A stretch of 64,000 bases of DNA, from contig JARFIW010001744.1 in NCBI GenBank assembly GCA_036346225.1, positions 1-64,000 on the forward strand, written 5' to 3'. Under the pieces are notes generated by a model, which worked only from the letters and a program-made list of their open reading frames with translations, was not told the DNA's origin and ran no database searches. Shown here piece by piece: positions 51,321 through 62,720 of the stretch (position 1 is its first letter; each line of letters opens with the position of its first letter). Made by a program: the position numbers and the translations under genes. Origin of the DNA: Platerodrilus igneus. Taxonomy: Eukaryota > Arthropoda > Insecta > Coleoptera > Lycidae.

Positions 51321-51322
<2 letters not shown>
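49156..51322 (-). repeat. Gypsy1 5' LTR
   Basis: 2167 bp, nearly identical to 43916-46077. In the element sense it contains an exon-like stretch ending CTTCAG/GTAAATT at about 49815, a candidate splice donor upstream of gag. Short open frames inside (49841-50131 plus strand, 50336-50521) are shared with the other LTR and show no recognisable domain. Confidence 0.9.

Positions 51323-51365
<43 letters not shown>
51323..51365. repeat. (TA)n microsatellite
   Basis: TA tract between the Gypsy1 5' LTR and the truncated integrase of Gypsy2; open frame 51275-52174 runs through it only by chance (IYIYIY). Confidence 0.95.
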
Positions 51366-51368
<3 letters not shown>

Positions 51369-52174
51369 CTCAAATAGTCAATAGCAACTAAGTCCAGGGG
51401 ATTTTGTACGTGTATACTTTGTACCACATCTTGACTCGTACTATTTTGGTACTTTCCTAAAGTACATAAGTGACAAGTGTTGATGACTGACTTTACTAAC
51501 CCTAAGTCTTTAGTTGAAAAAAACGTTTCCCTAAAAATTAACCATGTCTTTCGGATCCCTATGTGACCATATCTTAAGTGCAGATCTTTGATAATTAATT
51601 TTGCTTGTACCCTATCCACTACATACACTTCCAAATCTTGAATTTTTTTACACAAAAATCCGTTTATCATATGGAAGTTTTTAAATCCTGGTTCGTTTTC
51701 TAACTTCGTTCTAACAATCTGTAACTCCTCACTCTGCCTCTGGTTCCTCAAGATCTCCTCTTCTCCATATACTGAATCGTTTTGTAGTAGACTGTTCATG
51801 GCAATCATGATGTCACACGGTCTTTTGTTATCCTTGTCTCGGTTTCTACTAAACGCGTCTGCTATAAAATTGTTTTCTCCCTTTATATATTTAACCTCAA
51901 AGTCAAACTCCTTTTCACTAATCGTGTAATTTACTTCATGCGGCTTCAGTGTGCGTGAAACAAAAGATATGGGCACCTCTTCCCCCTCTTGTACTTGGTA
52001 CAAGTCTGCTGCTAAAGCACTATCCGATGCATCTGTCCTCAGTACGAAACCTACATCAAATCTGGGATGCCTCAAAATTAGTTGGTCGTGAAATTGTTCC
52101 AACAGTGTTAGATATGCTGCCTCTTGACTTTCCGTCCAACTCCATCTTACTCCCTTCTTCAGAAGTTTAAACAA
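51366..52174 (-). pseudogene. Gypsy2 RNase H and integrase N-terminus
   Basis: WSWTESQEAAYLTLLEQF and VLRTDASDSALAADLYQV start the RNase H. VNYTISEKEFDFEVKYIKGE jumps from its first helix to the EVKYIKGENNFIADAFSR end, so the middle of RNase H is deleted. Integrase zinc-binding follows: HLRYGHIGIRKTWLIF and CHLCTLGKYQNS, then LDLVAIDYLS where the catalytic core would begin, truncated by (TA)n. Confidence 0.85.
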
Positions 52175-52189
52175 TGGACTCGCTTTTCA

Positions 52190-52945
52190 GCAAATCCGGT
52201 ACAAACTTTTATAATAGTTAAGAACCCCCAAAAAAGCTCTTAATTTCCTAATGTTATTAGGTCTCGGATATGTCAAAAGTTCGGACAATCTTTCTTTATC
52301 GATACACATACCCTGAGTGTTCACCACATACCCCAGAAATTTAACGGTTTTGAAAAAATTCACATTTTTCTATATTCAGCCTCAATCCTGCTAATTTAAG
52401 CTCTAATAATATCCGTTCTAAATGAGAGTAATGTTGTTCCTCAGTTTCACTAAAATTAAAATATCATCCACATAGTGTATGCAGAATTGCTCATATGCTC
52501 CTAAAATTGCTTGCATTGCCTTAATTAATGCTGCACTTGACGTTGACAAACCATACGGTACTACCTTAAAATTATAGATTTTTCCTCTACGGAAAATCCT
52601 GTGTACCTTCTAGAATCTTTGTGTAATGGAATCAGCCAGAATGAATTCCTTAAATCTAATTTACTAAAAATAAACTTGCCACTTAATCTCGTTAAAGTGT
52701 GTCCATGGATGGTGGACAATGGAATTGCGGTTTGGTCCGTTGATTAATTTTCCGTGCATCTAAACATAAACGAATGCTATCATCCTTTTCTTAAATACCA
52801 CCAACGGATTTATGAAATGAGTGTTTGGTACCTCTATTATGCCATCTTCCAACATTTTATTTAATTCTGCCTTCACCTGCTCCCGATATGCTGCTGGAAT
52901 TGGATAAACCTTTGCGTTGAACGGTTCTGAATTATCCACTTCCAA
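52190..52945 (-). pseudogene. Gypsy2 reverse transcriptase
   Basis: EPFNAKVYPIPAAYREQVKA, ELNKMLEDGIIEV (52760-52945) is the RT entry. Further frames give TRLSGKF, KLDLRNSFWLIPLHKDSRRY, VVPYGLSTSSAALIKAMQAI, FCIHYVDDILIL (YVDD near 52470) and LRAFLGVLNYYK (about 52215). At least three frameshifts. All RT motifs are recognisable. Confidence 0.85.
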
Positions 52946-52985
52946 TCTGTGCTCATAGCCTAACGCTGTGCTTGCTTCTACCCCA

Positions 52986-53612
52986 CTAATTCTGCATGTT
53001 TTGTAATAAAGCTTGAACCTCTACTCTCCTATCCTCTGGACATCTTATTGTGTTGATTTGTTTACCTTCATCATCCTCTACCTCTACTACATTAATACTA
53101 AACCCCGTGTCATCCTCTGTGACTTCATAACTGCCCTTCCATGGCACTACCCTATCCTTAATCCTTATTTCCTTCCTTTCCATATCTATCAAAACCCCTA
53201 ACTTCATCATACAGTCAACACCTAAAATGCTCTGAAACTTCAGTCCAGGTACAATTACAAACTCCTGTTCACAGCTTAAACCTCCTATATCTATCCTAAG
53301 CACCACAACACTATTTACTACAGCAAACTTCTTTTTATTTGGAGCTGCTAAATGGCTACGCTTTATAGGCATAATTCTATCACAAACCTTATCCCTAATT
53401 TTGCTGACGAATTCCTCCGATATTAAACTCGCCTCTGCCCCTGTATCAAGTAATACTTCTACATTATTCTCAAAAATTTCTAAATTAATAATTGGCAAAC
53501 ATAATTTTTCCTCAGTTTCTGGCTCTACTTCCTCCTCAATTTTGAAAAATTCCGTGGATGTTCATATACATTTACACTGAAATCTAGTGGTCTGTCGCGT
53601 TCTAAAAATCCT
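52986..53612 (-). CDS. Gypsy2 aspartic protease
   Basis: Near-identical to the Gypsy1 protease: MPIINLEIFENNVEVLLDTG, AEASLISEEF, QEFVIVPGLKFQSILGVD, ending RRVEVQALLQNMQN in the reading frame leading to RT. Opens in -1 from gag at CAGGATTTTTAG; one indel near 53550 separates the pol start from the Met at 53498. Confidence 0.85.
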
Positions 53613-54174
53613 GTCCAGGTCTGTTTTCCCTACTCGGTCCTGGTCTAGCCGTCACCTCAGCGTATGTACTAGGCGTTTCCACTCGTTCCGTGTCTGTATT
53701 AGCAGTCCCGCTCATGTCTGGTGAACTATTCATTCTGGTAGGTCCCGGTCTCGGTGCAGGTCCCCTTCCTAAACTATTACTTCGAACGTATGGTCGTCGC
53801 TGTTCCCAATTCTGTCGCTGGTATCCGTAACTATTCCCCCTTCTAGCATAGTTGTCCCGTCTATTGTCAAACCTAACTGTGTTGATCTGTCTTTCCCTGT
53901 TTTCCCGAGGTCGTCCACTACTTACGTCGTCGTACCTCTGCAGGTATTCCAAAAACATTTCTCTGTCCACTATGTTCTGTAGTGCTACGTGTTGTCTTAT
54001 GTCTACCTCGAAGTGTCGTGATAAATACTTAATAATTTGTCGGTCCGTCAGTGGTGGGTTCAGTTGCTTTGCTATGTTATACTTGCGTATAGCATATTGC
54101 TCCCTACTTCCTGAAAATTCTCCCTTAAATTTCCCTGTGATTGTCGTCTCGTACCTGGTCTTGTCTGTGGTCAC
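53602..54174 (-). CDS. Gypsy2 gag C-terminal half
   Basis: 190 codons: FSGSREQYAIRKYNIAKQLN, PPLTDRQIIKYLSRHFEVDI, QHVALQNIVDREMFLEYLQR, then the Arg-rich tail ending in GPSRENRPGQDF. It overlaps the upstream gag frame by about 50 bp because of a single indel near 54140. More complete than in Gypsy1. Confidence 0.85.
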   Translation of the reverse strand: MTTDKTRYETTITGKFKGEFSGSREQYAIRKYNIAKQLNPPLTDRQIIKYLSRHFEVDIRQHVALQNIVDREMFLEYLQRYDDVSSGRPRENRERQINTVRFDNRRDNYARRGNSYGYQRQNWEQRRPYVRSNSLGRGPAPRPGPTRMNSSPDMSGTANTDTERVETPSTYAEVTARPGPSRENRPGQDF

Positions 54175-54962
54175 TCCAATAGTGCTTTAAAAATTTGTTT
54201 TCAAAGTCCTGATACGTGTCTATGTCCTGTCCTACTAAATTGTACCATGCTTCCGCATTGTCCTTTAATAAAGCCTTTATCGTATTCAGTTTAGTCTGTT
54301 CGTCAAATAAATTTCCCACTAGATTTCTTACGCTATTAATAAAAATTTGTGGATTTACCCTGTTATCGCCATAAAACTTCATGTGTTGGTCCAATGATAC
54401 TCCACCTGTAGAAAATCTGGGACCTTCCCCCGTTAAATTTGACATGTTGTATTTGATACTACTAACTTCGCGTTCTACCCTGCCTAACTGATCCCTACAT
54501 GAGTCCGTCACTTCAGTCATTTTTACATTTATTTCTTCTTCACAAAAAATGCGTACTTCGGACCTTAAATGTCCCATTTCCTGTCGAAGACCTGTAATAT
54601 CACGCTCATTTTTATCAACCCTATTTTCAACTTCCCCCAGTTTCACGGTAAGGCTATTTTTAAATTCTGTAAATTCTTTGGTTGTTGTATCTATTTTTTC
54701 GCTTAATGTCTCCCTAACTCCACTTAAGGTCTCATTCATTTGTTCAAATTTCCTGTTCGAGTCCTCTCTAACCCCGCTTAACGTCTCATTCATCCTTTCA
54801 AGCATCCTCATTATCATCTCGTTTCCTTGATCCCTGATTCCGTCCTCGACTGATCTCTACTGCCTCCAGCTTCTTCCATTTTCGAATTTTTTCGCACAAT
54901 GCACTATCGTCACTTCCAATTTCCACTCCTTGACTCCTTAACCACTCCTTTCTCTGCATACG
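54125..54962 (-). CDS. Gypsy2 gag N-terminal half
   Basis: The frame at 54125-54817 has a repeated 17-18-residue module (RMNETLSGVRED, QMNETLSGVRETLSEKI) followed by the coiled coil EVENRVDKNERDITGLRQEM and capsid-like DQHMKFYGDNRVNPQIFINS. Upstream to 54962 the N-terminus MQRKEWLRSQGVEIGSDDSA is readable with one frame break at about 54830. The module duplication is absent in Gypsy1, which has one copy. Confidence 0.8.
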
Positions 54963-55073
54963 TTCTAATCACTTTCACACTCTAAAATACTCTTAATTTT
55001 ATACACAAACAGAAACTCTCTCTCTCAGATCGCCAGTTTCCTGGAATAAAATAACAAAAATTTTATTTGGACC

Positions 55074-55098
55074 TCGAGCCCTCACGTTGTGGTCGCCA
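55074..55098 (-). promoter_or_regulatory. Gypsy2 primer-binding site
   Basis: TCGAGCCCTCACGTTGTGG then TCGCCA on the plus strand, same as Gypsy1 including the three extra Ts relative to tRNA-Lys(CUU). Confidence 0.6.
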
Positions 55099-55103
55099 TG
55101 AAC

Positions 55104-55576
55104 TGCTGTGATATACTCCTGTGAATGCGGGGACTGGGTCCTTTCAACAAAAAAAATTCTAGTCCCACAGATTGGGCGTCATAAACTGCTGTGATCCTCT
55201 TTTTGCCTCGGCTGCTCACCTAATTTTATAAACCTCCTCATTCATAAAAAAAAAACAAACACATTCCTACCACAAACATCAACATTAACTCTATTTACAT
55301 CAATATTCAGAATACATTAAAATTTCAAATTTTATTTCAGCATAAAATTCAGTTTTAAAAAGAATTTCAAGATTAATTTTATTATCATATTAATTAGTAG
55401 GCATCCTACAAGGACTTTAATTCTGGATGCACATTAAAGTGATAATAAAATTAATCTTGAAATTCTTTTTAAAACTGAATTTTATGCTGAAATAAAATTT
55501 GAAATTTTAATGTATTCTGAATATTGATGTAAATAGAGTTAATGTTGATGTTTGTGGTAGGAATGTGTTTGTTATG
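55104..55576. mobile_element. partial Gypsy2 5' LTR folded back on itself
   Basis: 55104-55390 is the first 290 bp of the LTR in normal orientation (TGCTGTGATATACTCC...). From 55389 the sequence is LTR in the opposite orientation (TTAGTAGGCATCCTACAAGG back to GTGGTAGGAATGTG at 55566). Arms 55262-55388 and 55439-55566 form a foldback of about 127 bp with a 50-bp loop. The rest of the LTR is missing. Confidence 0.8.
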
Positions 55577-57562
55577 AATAGATATATATAATATTACTGA
55601 ATCAATTAAGCATAAGTTATCATCCCTCAAGACACATAGACAGACCAACCATCACTAACTTCTTTTCTATTGTACAATTTATTTCGCAATGTCTTGAACA
55701 CCAGGTTGATGTAATTTATACTCTCCAAGAAACTTGATCGCATTTGTCACAGTACATTTCTTCAAAAACTTAAAGTTTGTTGATTTCTCAAGTAGTCAAT
55801 ATTACCAGTGAACTCTTAACTTGTAAATCATACACAGTATGCCCAATATATCATTGGTTTAAATTATAACTGATTCAAAAACAACTCAATTGACAATTGT
55901 CTTAAATTATCAAACAATAATCTTCCTTTGAGACTTTTCAAATTTTTATATTACGACACTTACAATCCACTATGCTACCATTATATGATAGATTAACATA
56001 CTCTTCAGTTCATAAATTTCCTACAGGCAACATTTAATGCTGACACACATAAAAAAGGATTCCGTATTCTGTTACATATCTATACAATGTTCTTTATCTT
56101 TTTCAATGACCATGCATACTTGAAATAATTCCTTTCAGTATATACGAAATGTCCTGTCACATTTCTAACACTTTTTACATCGACACTCCATGAACCAACA
56201 TGTTAAAGTGTTCACTATTTTATACAATATATAACAACTACATGCAAATAGAGAATAACAGAAAAATTGTGTACTATTATTCAAAAAATTAGAAGCATAT
56301 TCTAAAAACATGTAAATAATAGTGCTCACAGTTTATTTTTGTACAATGTGCTTAAGTTTACGTTTAACTTTCATGTAATATGTAATCTATTTTGTAGTTA
56401 AATTTCCTATATAATAGTTATTAAATAAATGCATAAACCAATTCATAATAGTCCGTTTGTCTGACACCATTTCAAACCAGGCAACATATTTTGAGTTTGA
56501 TTATACTACTTTTTTTATGTCGTATTACTGAAAGTGCATATGGCAATTTTGTAGACAATAGTTTATCATACTCTAATGATTAAAATAACCAAACAAATAA
56601 AATTCATGAAAAATGAAGTACATATTCCGTAATAAATTCAAATTGCATCACACATATGTTTTCATAACTACATAAAATGTTAAATTTTATACATTTTATT
56701 ATAATTAAGCGTTCCATTTTGTTTTATGTTATTTTAATTATAAATTTGTTTTGATTTTTATTAAGGATATTGAATTTTTAGTAAATAAAACACAGTTATA
56801 TATACCCCTATACTCCAAATTCCACAAAGAAAGTGCTGCACATAATTTTTATTTTACTGAATTCAAAATTTTTGAAGTATTTCATAAACATAACAATATT
56901 TGCTTTTAAAATTTGATTAAGCTTATTTGTTAGAGTCTCCATCTTTTAAAGATATCTGCATGAAACTTTTACATTTTTAGAAAATGTTTAACATTTCATT
57001 TACAATATAATACTGAATATAATAACTAATAGTGTCATTGTCTCCATATGCCATAGACTTAGAATAAGTATAGACATTGACAGTGTTTAAAAATTATAAA
57101 GAAAAACTAAGTTTAGAACCTAATGCCCTTTTAACATCATGCACTAAAAGTCGATATTTCTAGAAATATTAAAACGAATCTTCACTTATGCCACCTACCT
57201 TAAACTATACTTTATTTTAAATCAAATTAACTATACAAAAACTTTTTGTAACTAACTGCAGTATTTTTCTAAACATAAAATCTATCTGAATAACTGTTCA
57301 CATTTGATTCCTAGGTTTGAAAATACCTCTAGTCTATAGCTAGTCATAAAACAAACAGTCATAACCATCAAATAGGAAAAATATTTTTACAATACACTAC
57401 CAAAGTTATCTTTTAAGAACAATTAAACTATGAGATAGTCATTTTTCTAATATCTACAGTCAATAAATGATAAAAAATACTGTATGATAAAATTTCAAAT
57501 TGCAAATGATATTCTTAAAGTAAGTTACTGCCTACTTAAAATTAAATTTCATCTACTCAATA
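55577..57562. other. AT-rich non-coding, possible 3' UTR of the gene at 57.6 kb
   Basis: No transposon signature and no open frame. It lies downstream (minus sense) of the terminal coding exon. Minus-strand AATAAA hexamers occur, for example near 57215, 56695 and 55680, any of which could serve polyadenylation. Confidence 0.35.
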
Positions 57563-57775
57563 TCAGTTGTTTTGTTCATCAGTTTCCATTCCATCCATAA
57601 TATCCTCATAATCACTGAATTCGTTTATTTCTACTTTAATATGGACATCTCTAACATGAACATCATATGCCTTTCGATTTTTAAACGATATGTTACATTG
57701 AATACAATGAACATTTAACTTTTGTCGAGTACGCTTTGTAGGGCTGATCTTTAGAACATTGAACTTTTTCTCCTC
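57563..57775 (-). CDS. host gene, terminal coding exon with C2H2 zinc finger
   Basis: The exon follows a good acceptor (TTTTTATTTGCAG) and reads EEKKFNVLKISPTKRTRQKL, NVHCIQCNISFKNRKAYDVH, VRDVHIKVEINEFSDYED, and an acidic tail ending MDGMETDEQNN stop. C-x2-C-x12-H-x4-H is a C2H2 zinc finger. Joins in frame with the exon at 57851-57922. Not transposon-like. I do not recognise the protein; the finger could bind nucleic acid or protein. Confidence 0.6.
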   Translation of the reverse strand, partial: EEKKFNVLKISPTKRTRQKLNVHCIQCNISFKNRKAYDVHVRDVHIKVEINEFSDYEDIMDGMETDEQNN

Positions 57776-57850
57776 CTGCAAATAAAAACTGTTTATTCTA
57801 CAATGTCAAAAGTCCAAAGCTGATATTTGTAAGGTTATGTAAATATAAAC

Positions 57851-57922
57851 CTGCATGTAATCAGAGCTGCATTTAGAGATTTGATATTCCTGAGCATTTG
57901 AACAGTTGCTTCCACAGTATAC
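57851..57922 (-). CDS. host gene, internal exon (72 nt)
   Basis: Acceptor TTTTAATTTAG and donor CAG/GTTTAT bound a 24-codon open piece: VYCGSNCSNAQEYQISKC, SSDYMQ. Length is a multiple of three and phase is 0 on both sides, fitting both neighbours. Cys-rich (C-x3-C ... C). The donor is weak beyond GT. Confidence 0.5.
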
Positions 57923-58238
57923 CTAAATTAAAATACTTAAGATTTTAACTCTTTTTATTGTGTAATACAATTTTAGTTAAGCTTATTTATTGGCGTATTT
58001 TCTTAATAAAGTACTTTAACTAGTTAATAAAAGCTACTACCGTAACCATTTAATGCAGTAACAAATCCATTACAAAGATCATGCTACTGGCATAAGAAAT
58101 GGCATGTACTTAAACGTGAAGCTTGTTCCTGTATTGTGAAACTATTGCTTCCAATTTGTTCATGCATGTTATTTAAATAAATAAATAAATTATTGAATGA
58201 AGTCCATCATTTACTTATAATACTAGATGTTTACTCAC

Positions 58239-58407
58239 AAAACAGGATATTCGTTTATGCAGTGATAATAAAGTTACACGAGCTATTGTTAGAGTCACTG
58301 TTGAAATTAATGCAATATCCCATGTGATTATGTAACTTTCAGCTTTGCTACAATCACAATTTAACACTTGATAAAAAAATTCCGAGATCCACAAGAAAAT
58401 ACAGTGC
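58239..58407 (-). CDS. host gene, exon with membrane segment
   Basis: Acceptor CTGTCTTTGCAG and strong donor GTGAGTAAAC bound 169 nt. Only one of three frames is open through the exon, and it leaves phase 0 at the donor: HCIFLWISEFFYQVLNCDCS, KAESYIITWDIALISTVTLT, IARVTLLSLHKRISCF. The piece WDIALISTVTLTIARVTLLSL is hydrophobic enough for a membrane span; the first 16 residues may be the end of another. Earlier exons were not found to the right, where transposons lie; they may be beyond the window. Confidence 0.5.
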
Positions 58408-58410
58408 CTG

Positions 58411-60179
58411 CAAAGACAGATTGTCTATAAAGCATAATATACGAGTATGATACAATGTATATAAAATTGAGGATCATGTCTTTAGATGTTATTGTTGTTT
58501 GTAGCTATTAGGCTAGTATATTTAGATATTTGCGTTGTAATAAATTTGTTATTTTTGAAGCAGTTATTGTTTAATTCTTAAGTGCATCCTAACTGACAAA
58601 GAGAATATAAGAGCCTTTTTACAATTCAATAATAATTTTTCAACATTAATTACTTTCCTCAAGATTTTAAAATACTCGGTATTTCACACTGTACATATTT
58701 ACTTTTTATAATTAAATAAAGTGACTTTTTAAAAAATCATAAAAATATAGTACACAAATCCATTATAATATATTTTCAGTAGTATCGTGGACTTCTAGTA
58801 ATAACAGCACATGTAAGAACAACTGAAAATTGCCATTTTTAAATAAAATATGCATATTTGTATTTCAAATTCTGGTTCTGTAAAAAATATGGTAGTTTTA
58901 TTTAAAACATTTTCTTTTTTAATTCTTTACTCTGGATTTAAATATATGCAGAAGTTGTATATATTACTGAATTTCCTTTTTTTTTCAAATAATATATTCT
59001 TAATTCCATTTTAGTACTTCTTTTGGCATTACCAAAAGTAATCACAATAGCTTTTGAAGTATTAATCATTACTTTGACAGTTTAATACAAACCAAGGATT
59101 GTGATATTTAAACTTCAAATTTAATGTTGCTTGAATTAAATAGAACTATTTTATTTTTGTTTGGTGTACAAGAAAATACTATTTGTTGAAAGGATCACAC
59201 CCACTGACAATTACTCCTCTGTCATATTTTTGTTTTGGTCTATTTACATTAGGAAAGCATTTGGCATGTTCAAAATCTTGATTCGAAGTCATGGAAAATC
59301 TGTAAAGATAGTACAATGGTGGAGACAATATGATGCCCCAAAACTTGAAAATCATCTTTTAACATTGACACCTTTAGCTTCTGTAATGTAAACAACAACA
59401 AACTAACCAAAAAGAATATTACACCAAACTAAACTAAACAAAATTTGAAAAATGTGCACATTATAGTTAAGTATAACTATTTACTGACAGATAGAACACA
59501 GCAAAACTACTACTATATCTCGCTATGAATGAAAGGATGCCAGATTTAAATTTTGGAAAAATCTTTTATAAGCTCTAATTATTAATAAAAAGATCACTTG
59601 TACATTTAATATTTATAAATGTTGCCAATATCACTTTGATAATAATGGAAACTAAGTATACAAGATTTAGCAAATAGACGTCACAATTCAAAAATTGCTA
59701 AAAAATGGTATAAGTTACAGACAAAAAGCGCCTATTACAAATTACTTATACTAGTAGTTTCTTAATGTGGAAATATATTTTATACAAGCTCTAATTCTAG
59801 GCCAAAAGGTAAAGCCTTTGTGTACCTAAACCTCAAAGCTTTTAAAATATTCTTCCTTTTATTAAAAATTGTAAAGAAATATTTTATAAGAAAAAAATTA
59901 TATTTTCAAAATCATTGCGATTATAATAATTGAGTTTTATTTGTTGGAATAATAATGGTGAATAAATCATATCAAATAATAAAATTTTAAATACATTTTT
60001 ATTGTTTTCAAAATAATTGCTGAATGAAGTGTATCGATATTTATTACAGAATTGGGTCTTAACAGACTGTTCGCTGAGGTAACTTGAAATATATTCTTTT
60101 ATATTTTTAAAATAATAAAAATGCATAACATAATGTAAATTGGACATTTAATTTAGAAATTGCATTAAAAAAGACAATA
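58411..60179. other. AT-rich sequence, no gene supported
   Basis: By position an intron or upstream flank of the minus-strand gene. A 76-codon plus frame at 59161-59391 (FGMFKILIRSHGKSVKIVQW...) and a 37-codon minus frame at about 59175-59310 (MTSNQDFEHAKCFPNVNR...) overlap; neither matches a family I know. Confidence 0.3.
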
Positions 60180-61060
60180 CTAATATAATAATTGCTCGAA
60201 TTGTTCATTTCCATATTCAAAACAAGCTGATAGTCTTCGAGTCATACTGTGTTATCAGTTAATATCTGTTGGTTCATTTCCTAAAGAACCTACTGCCTCA
60301 ACTATTCGTGTAATCAAATCTTCTCAAATGTCTGGCTAGCAGTTACTGTAAATGGAAAATTTAAGGCAACTCCAAATGAAAAAGTATAATAATCAAAGAT
60401 CAAGAGAACAAAAAGGCTTAGTACAGGACCTATCCCTTCATATCCACTGTCCAACTTGCCTAGAATAATGAGGTGGAGCAACATCTTTTTGGTAAAGCCA
60501 GCCATCTCAAGATCCTAGTGCAACATCTTCTATGCACTATAGCAGAGTCTCTTCAAAGAATTACGATAATAATTTACCTTCGATAAAATGTGATCTAATA
60601 ATATTATTATTTAAAAACCCATAACATACATTCACAAAGAATGAATGTTGAGGATTACCCACAATTGCATTTTGTGGATCTTGATGTGTCCAAATGTGTG
60701 AATTCCAAGTGTAGATTATATCACCTCCAAGTAAATTAAGCTTGTCTAACAGGATAACTGTAATAATTATAAATTATTCTGCAACCATTCAATGTTGTAT
60801 GTAATATGCCAAATCTACTGGTAGCAAATGATGAAACTTCTAAAGATGATAAGGAAAAACCCATGATGCTCTAAATGTATATTTTGCCAAAGTTGGATTT
60901 GATGAACACTGGTTATGCCAGTCTATATTTGTCGATGAATTTTGTTCGCCTTGCTAATGAAAGGTTCAGCTTTTCTTGAACATTGAAAGAGAATGTCATG
61001 ATAAGAAACCACGCAATTTGGAAAACGTCAACTGTATAATTCAACTACAGGCACGCCCAC
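60180..61060 (-). pseudogene. Tc1/mariner-like DDE transposase, copy A (decayed)
   Basis: Minus-strand pieces in order: THQDPQNAIVGNPQHSFFVN, VCYGFLNNNIIRSHFIEGKL (about 60680-60570, the NVWCG..G...GPYF region), QVGQWI then CSLDL..LLYFFIW (about 60460-60400, matching NRWIGR..P..WPPRSPDLTPLDFFLWG) and MTRRLSACFEYGNEQFEQL (about 60255-60195, the C-terminal R..R...CI...G.HFEHL). Many stops. Insect-type DDE_3-like transposase relic, recognised by resemblance from memory. Confidence 0.6.
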
Positions 61061-61249
61061 TTCTAGTCACAAGTTAGAAGTTGCAATTTAAACTTTTTAG
61101 GTTAGGGTCTTTGAGGTGGAGGTGAATCTATATTTTTAAATGTTCACCTCAACAAATCATTTGATGTGTTTTCTGAAAGTTTAAAATAAATAATATTTTA
61201 CATGATACTTAGGGCAATTTACTTTCAAACAAAAATACTATGCAGGATG

Positions 61250-61660
61250 GTCACTTTTACAATGCCCACCATTGGAATATCTAAACGGTAATAATTACAG
61301 AGTTGGTTAAATGGGGGAAAAGTTGCATACTTTTATGTTTTCAATATTCTGAAAAAAAATTCAGGAAAATTAGTGCCGTTCCTGAATTATCGCTGAAATA
61401 CTATAAAATTTCTTTTTCTGTTCTGTTTCTAACTTTTTTTGGTTATGAATAAATTCCTATAAAATTTGACACATTTGCATTATTTGACATGGTTCTTTTA
61501 GTGAAAGTGTTTAAAATTTTCTATACCATCTACATATCCGAGTTTCCATTGATCACTTTTGATGTTCTTATGGTCGCCATATTGAATTTTACCAACACTA
61601 AAAAGTGTAAAAAAAATTGATTTGTTTCAAACATGTATTACACATAAACAATGCAACAAA
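61250..61660. repeat. left terminal inverted repeat of transposon B
   Basis: Inverted counterpart of 63230-63608; best-conserved part is CACTTTTTAGTGTTGGTA (as its complement near 61590-61610) with CATATTGAATTTTACC beside it. Confidence 0.75.
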
Positions 61661-62199
61661 ATTACTAACAAGAATCATTCTTTATTTTCTATAAAAAATC
61701 AAGTTGTCATAAAATTAAATAACAGAACTAAAGTTAAAATGAATTGCACAATAATAAAAATTCAAAACAGTAACAAACAATTCATCCACACAAAGTATGC
61801 CTAAACCAATCACTGTACTCAATATAATTAATAACCTACAATTCAGTGATACAACCGTATCAGACGAAATTAATGTAATCGCAGAAACTTTTATACTTAT
61901 ATATTATTCATACTTCTTATACATGGCACCAACCTTTGTAATTAAATACATAAATATTTTAGCAAACTATAACAAAATTCTTAGTTACCTATAAATACCC
62001 AAACTCAAAACTAACTGACCTACTAACTGTAAACTTAATATTTATAAGTATTGCTCAGAGTGACATCCACCATGTTCTATGCATTTGATTGTTCTACAAT
62101 TTATGTTTGTTGTCACGCTACAAGTATTTGCTGGCGGATTTAACTGAAATACTCTGACAATTTTTTATCTAAGTTGATTTTAATTTTGAATTGGGCTAT

Positions 62200-62720
62200 C
62201 GTAAACCTTATTTTTTTTGCGAAACTACACGAAAGGTAATCCAGGGAATTATGGTATGAGATTTATAGTGACCAATGTGCAGAACCGTTAGTCCCAATCC
62301 AATTGAAAACTGTCTGCCCACAATCCTAGCATTATATGTACATGCCCCATCTTGCTGGAAGTGTTTCTAGCAGTAAACTGTAAAAAATTTCTTGTAGTGT
62401 ATTTTGCAAAAAATCCTCATAGGATCGACCAGTCAAATGACCAAGTATAAAACATAGGGCTAGTAGGTGGTTACCTAAAAGACTACACCAAACATTAATC
62501 AAAAATCGCATTTGATCGCACTTGGGGTCTGACTTGAAAAATTTTATTTGCATAACAATGTTCAGTTTTCTTATTAAATATTGCACTATTGGTAAATAAT
62601 GTTTTATCACACCAGAGTATTTTACTACTAAAATGGAGATTCTTAGTTAGTTGATCACGAAACCAATGACACAATTCTAATCTTTTTTGTTCCATCTCCC
62701 ACATATAAAATTGTTACTAG
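62200..62720 (-). pseudogene. DDE transposase of transposon B, broken
   Basis: 62495-62704: MWEMEQKRLELCHWFRDQL, SKILWCDKTLFTNSAIFNKK (first catalytic Asp in WCDK, usually WSDE). 62332-62610 in another frame: MRFLINVWCSLLGNHLLALC, FILGHLTGRSYEDFLQNTLQ. A third frame near 62350-62210 reads FQQDGACTYNARIVGRQF (second Asp). The SPDL..LDFFLWG region with the third acid is lost. Three frames, one gene, two indels. Cuts and joins transposon ends in Tc1/mariner-type elements. Confidence 0.7.

Larger units (their letters stand above)
43916..51322 (-). mobile_element. Gypsy1: full element with 2.1-kb LTRs, internally deleted
   Basis: LTRs 43916-46077 and 49156-51322 flank a 3.08-kb interior with gag and protease but only a scrap of RT and no RNase H or integrase. 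(TA)n lies directly outside both LTRs (43902-43915, 51323-51365). The LTRs are nearly identical apart from single-base homopolymer differences, so insertion was recent; the pol deletion means it was mobilised in trans or deleted shortly afterwards. Confidence 0.9.
51366..55098 (-). mobile_element. Gypsy2: internal region of a sibling element
   Basis: Same family as Gypsy1: gag, protease, RT, RNase H and the start of integrase on the minus strand, with the PBS at 55074-55098 and part of the 5' LTR at 55104. It stops at the (TA)n tract within the integrase (LDLVAIDYLS), so the catalytic core of the integrase and the 3' LTR are missing. It supplies the pol sequence lost from Gypsy1. Confidence 0.9.

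Noticed and set aside
59161..59391. 76-codon plus-strand frame as a gene
   Set aside because: No recognisable family, no splice signals or repeats supporting it; AT-rich region where such frames arise by chance.
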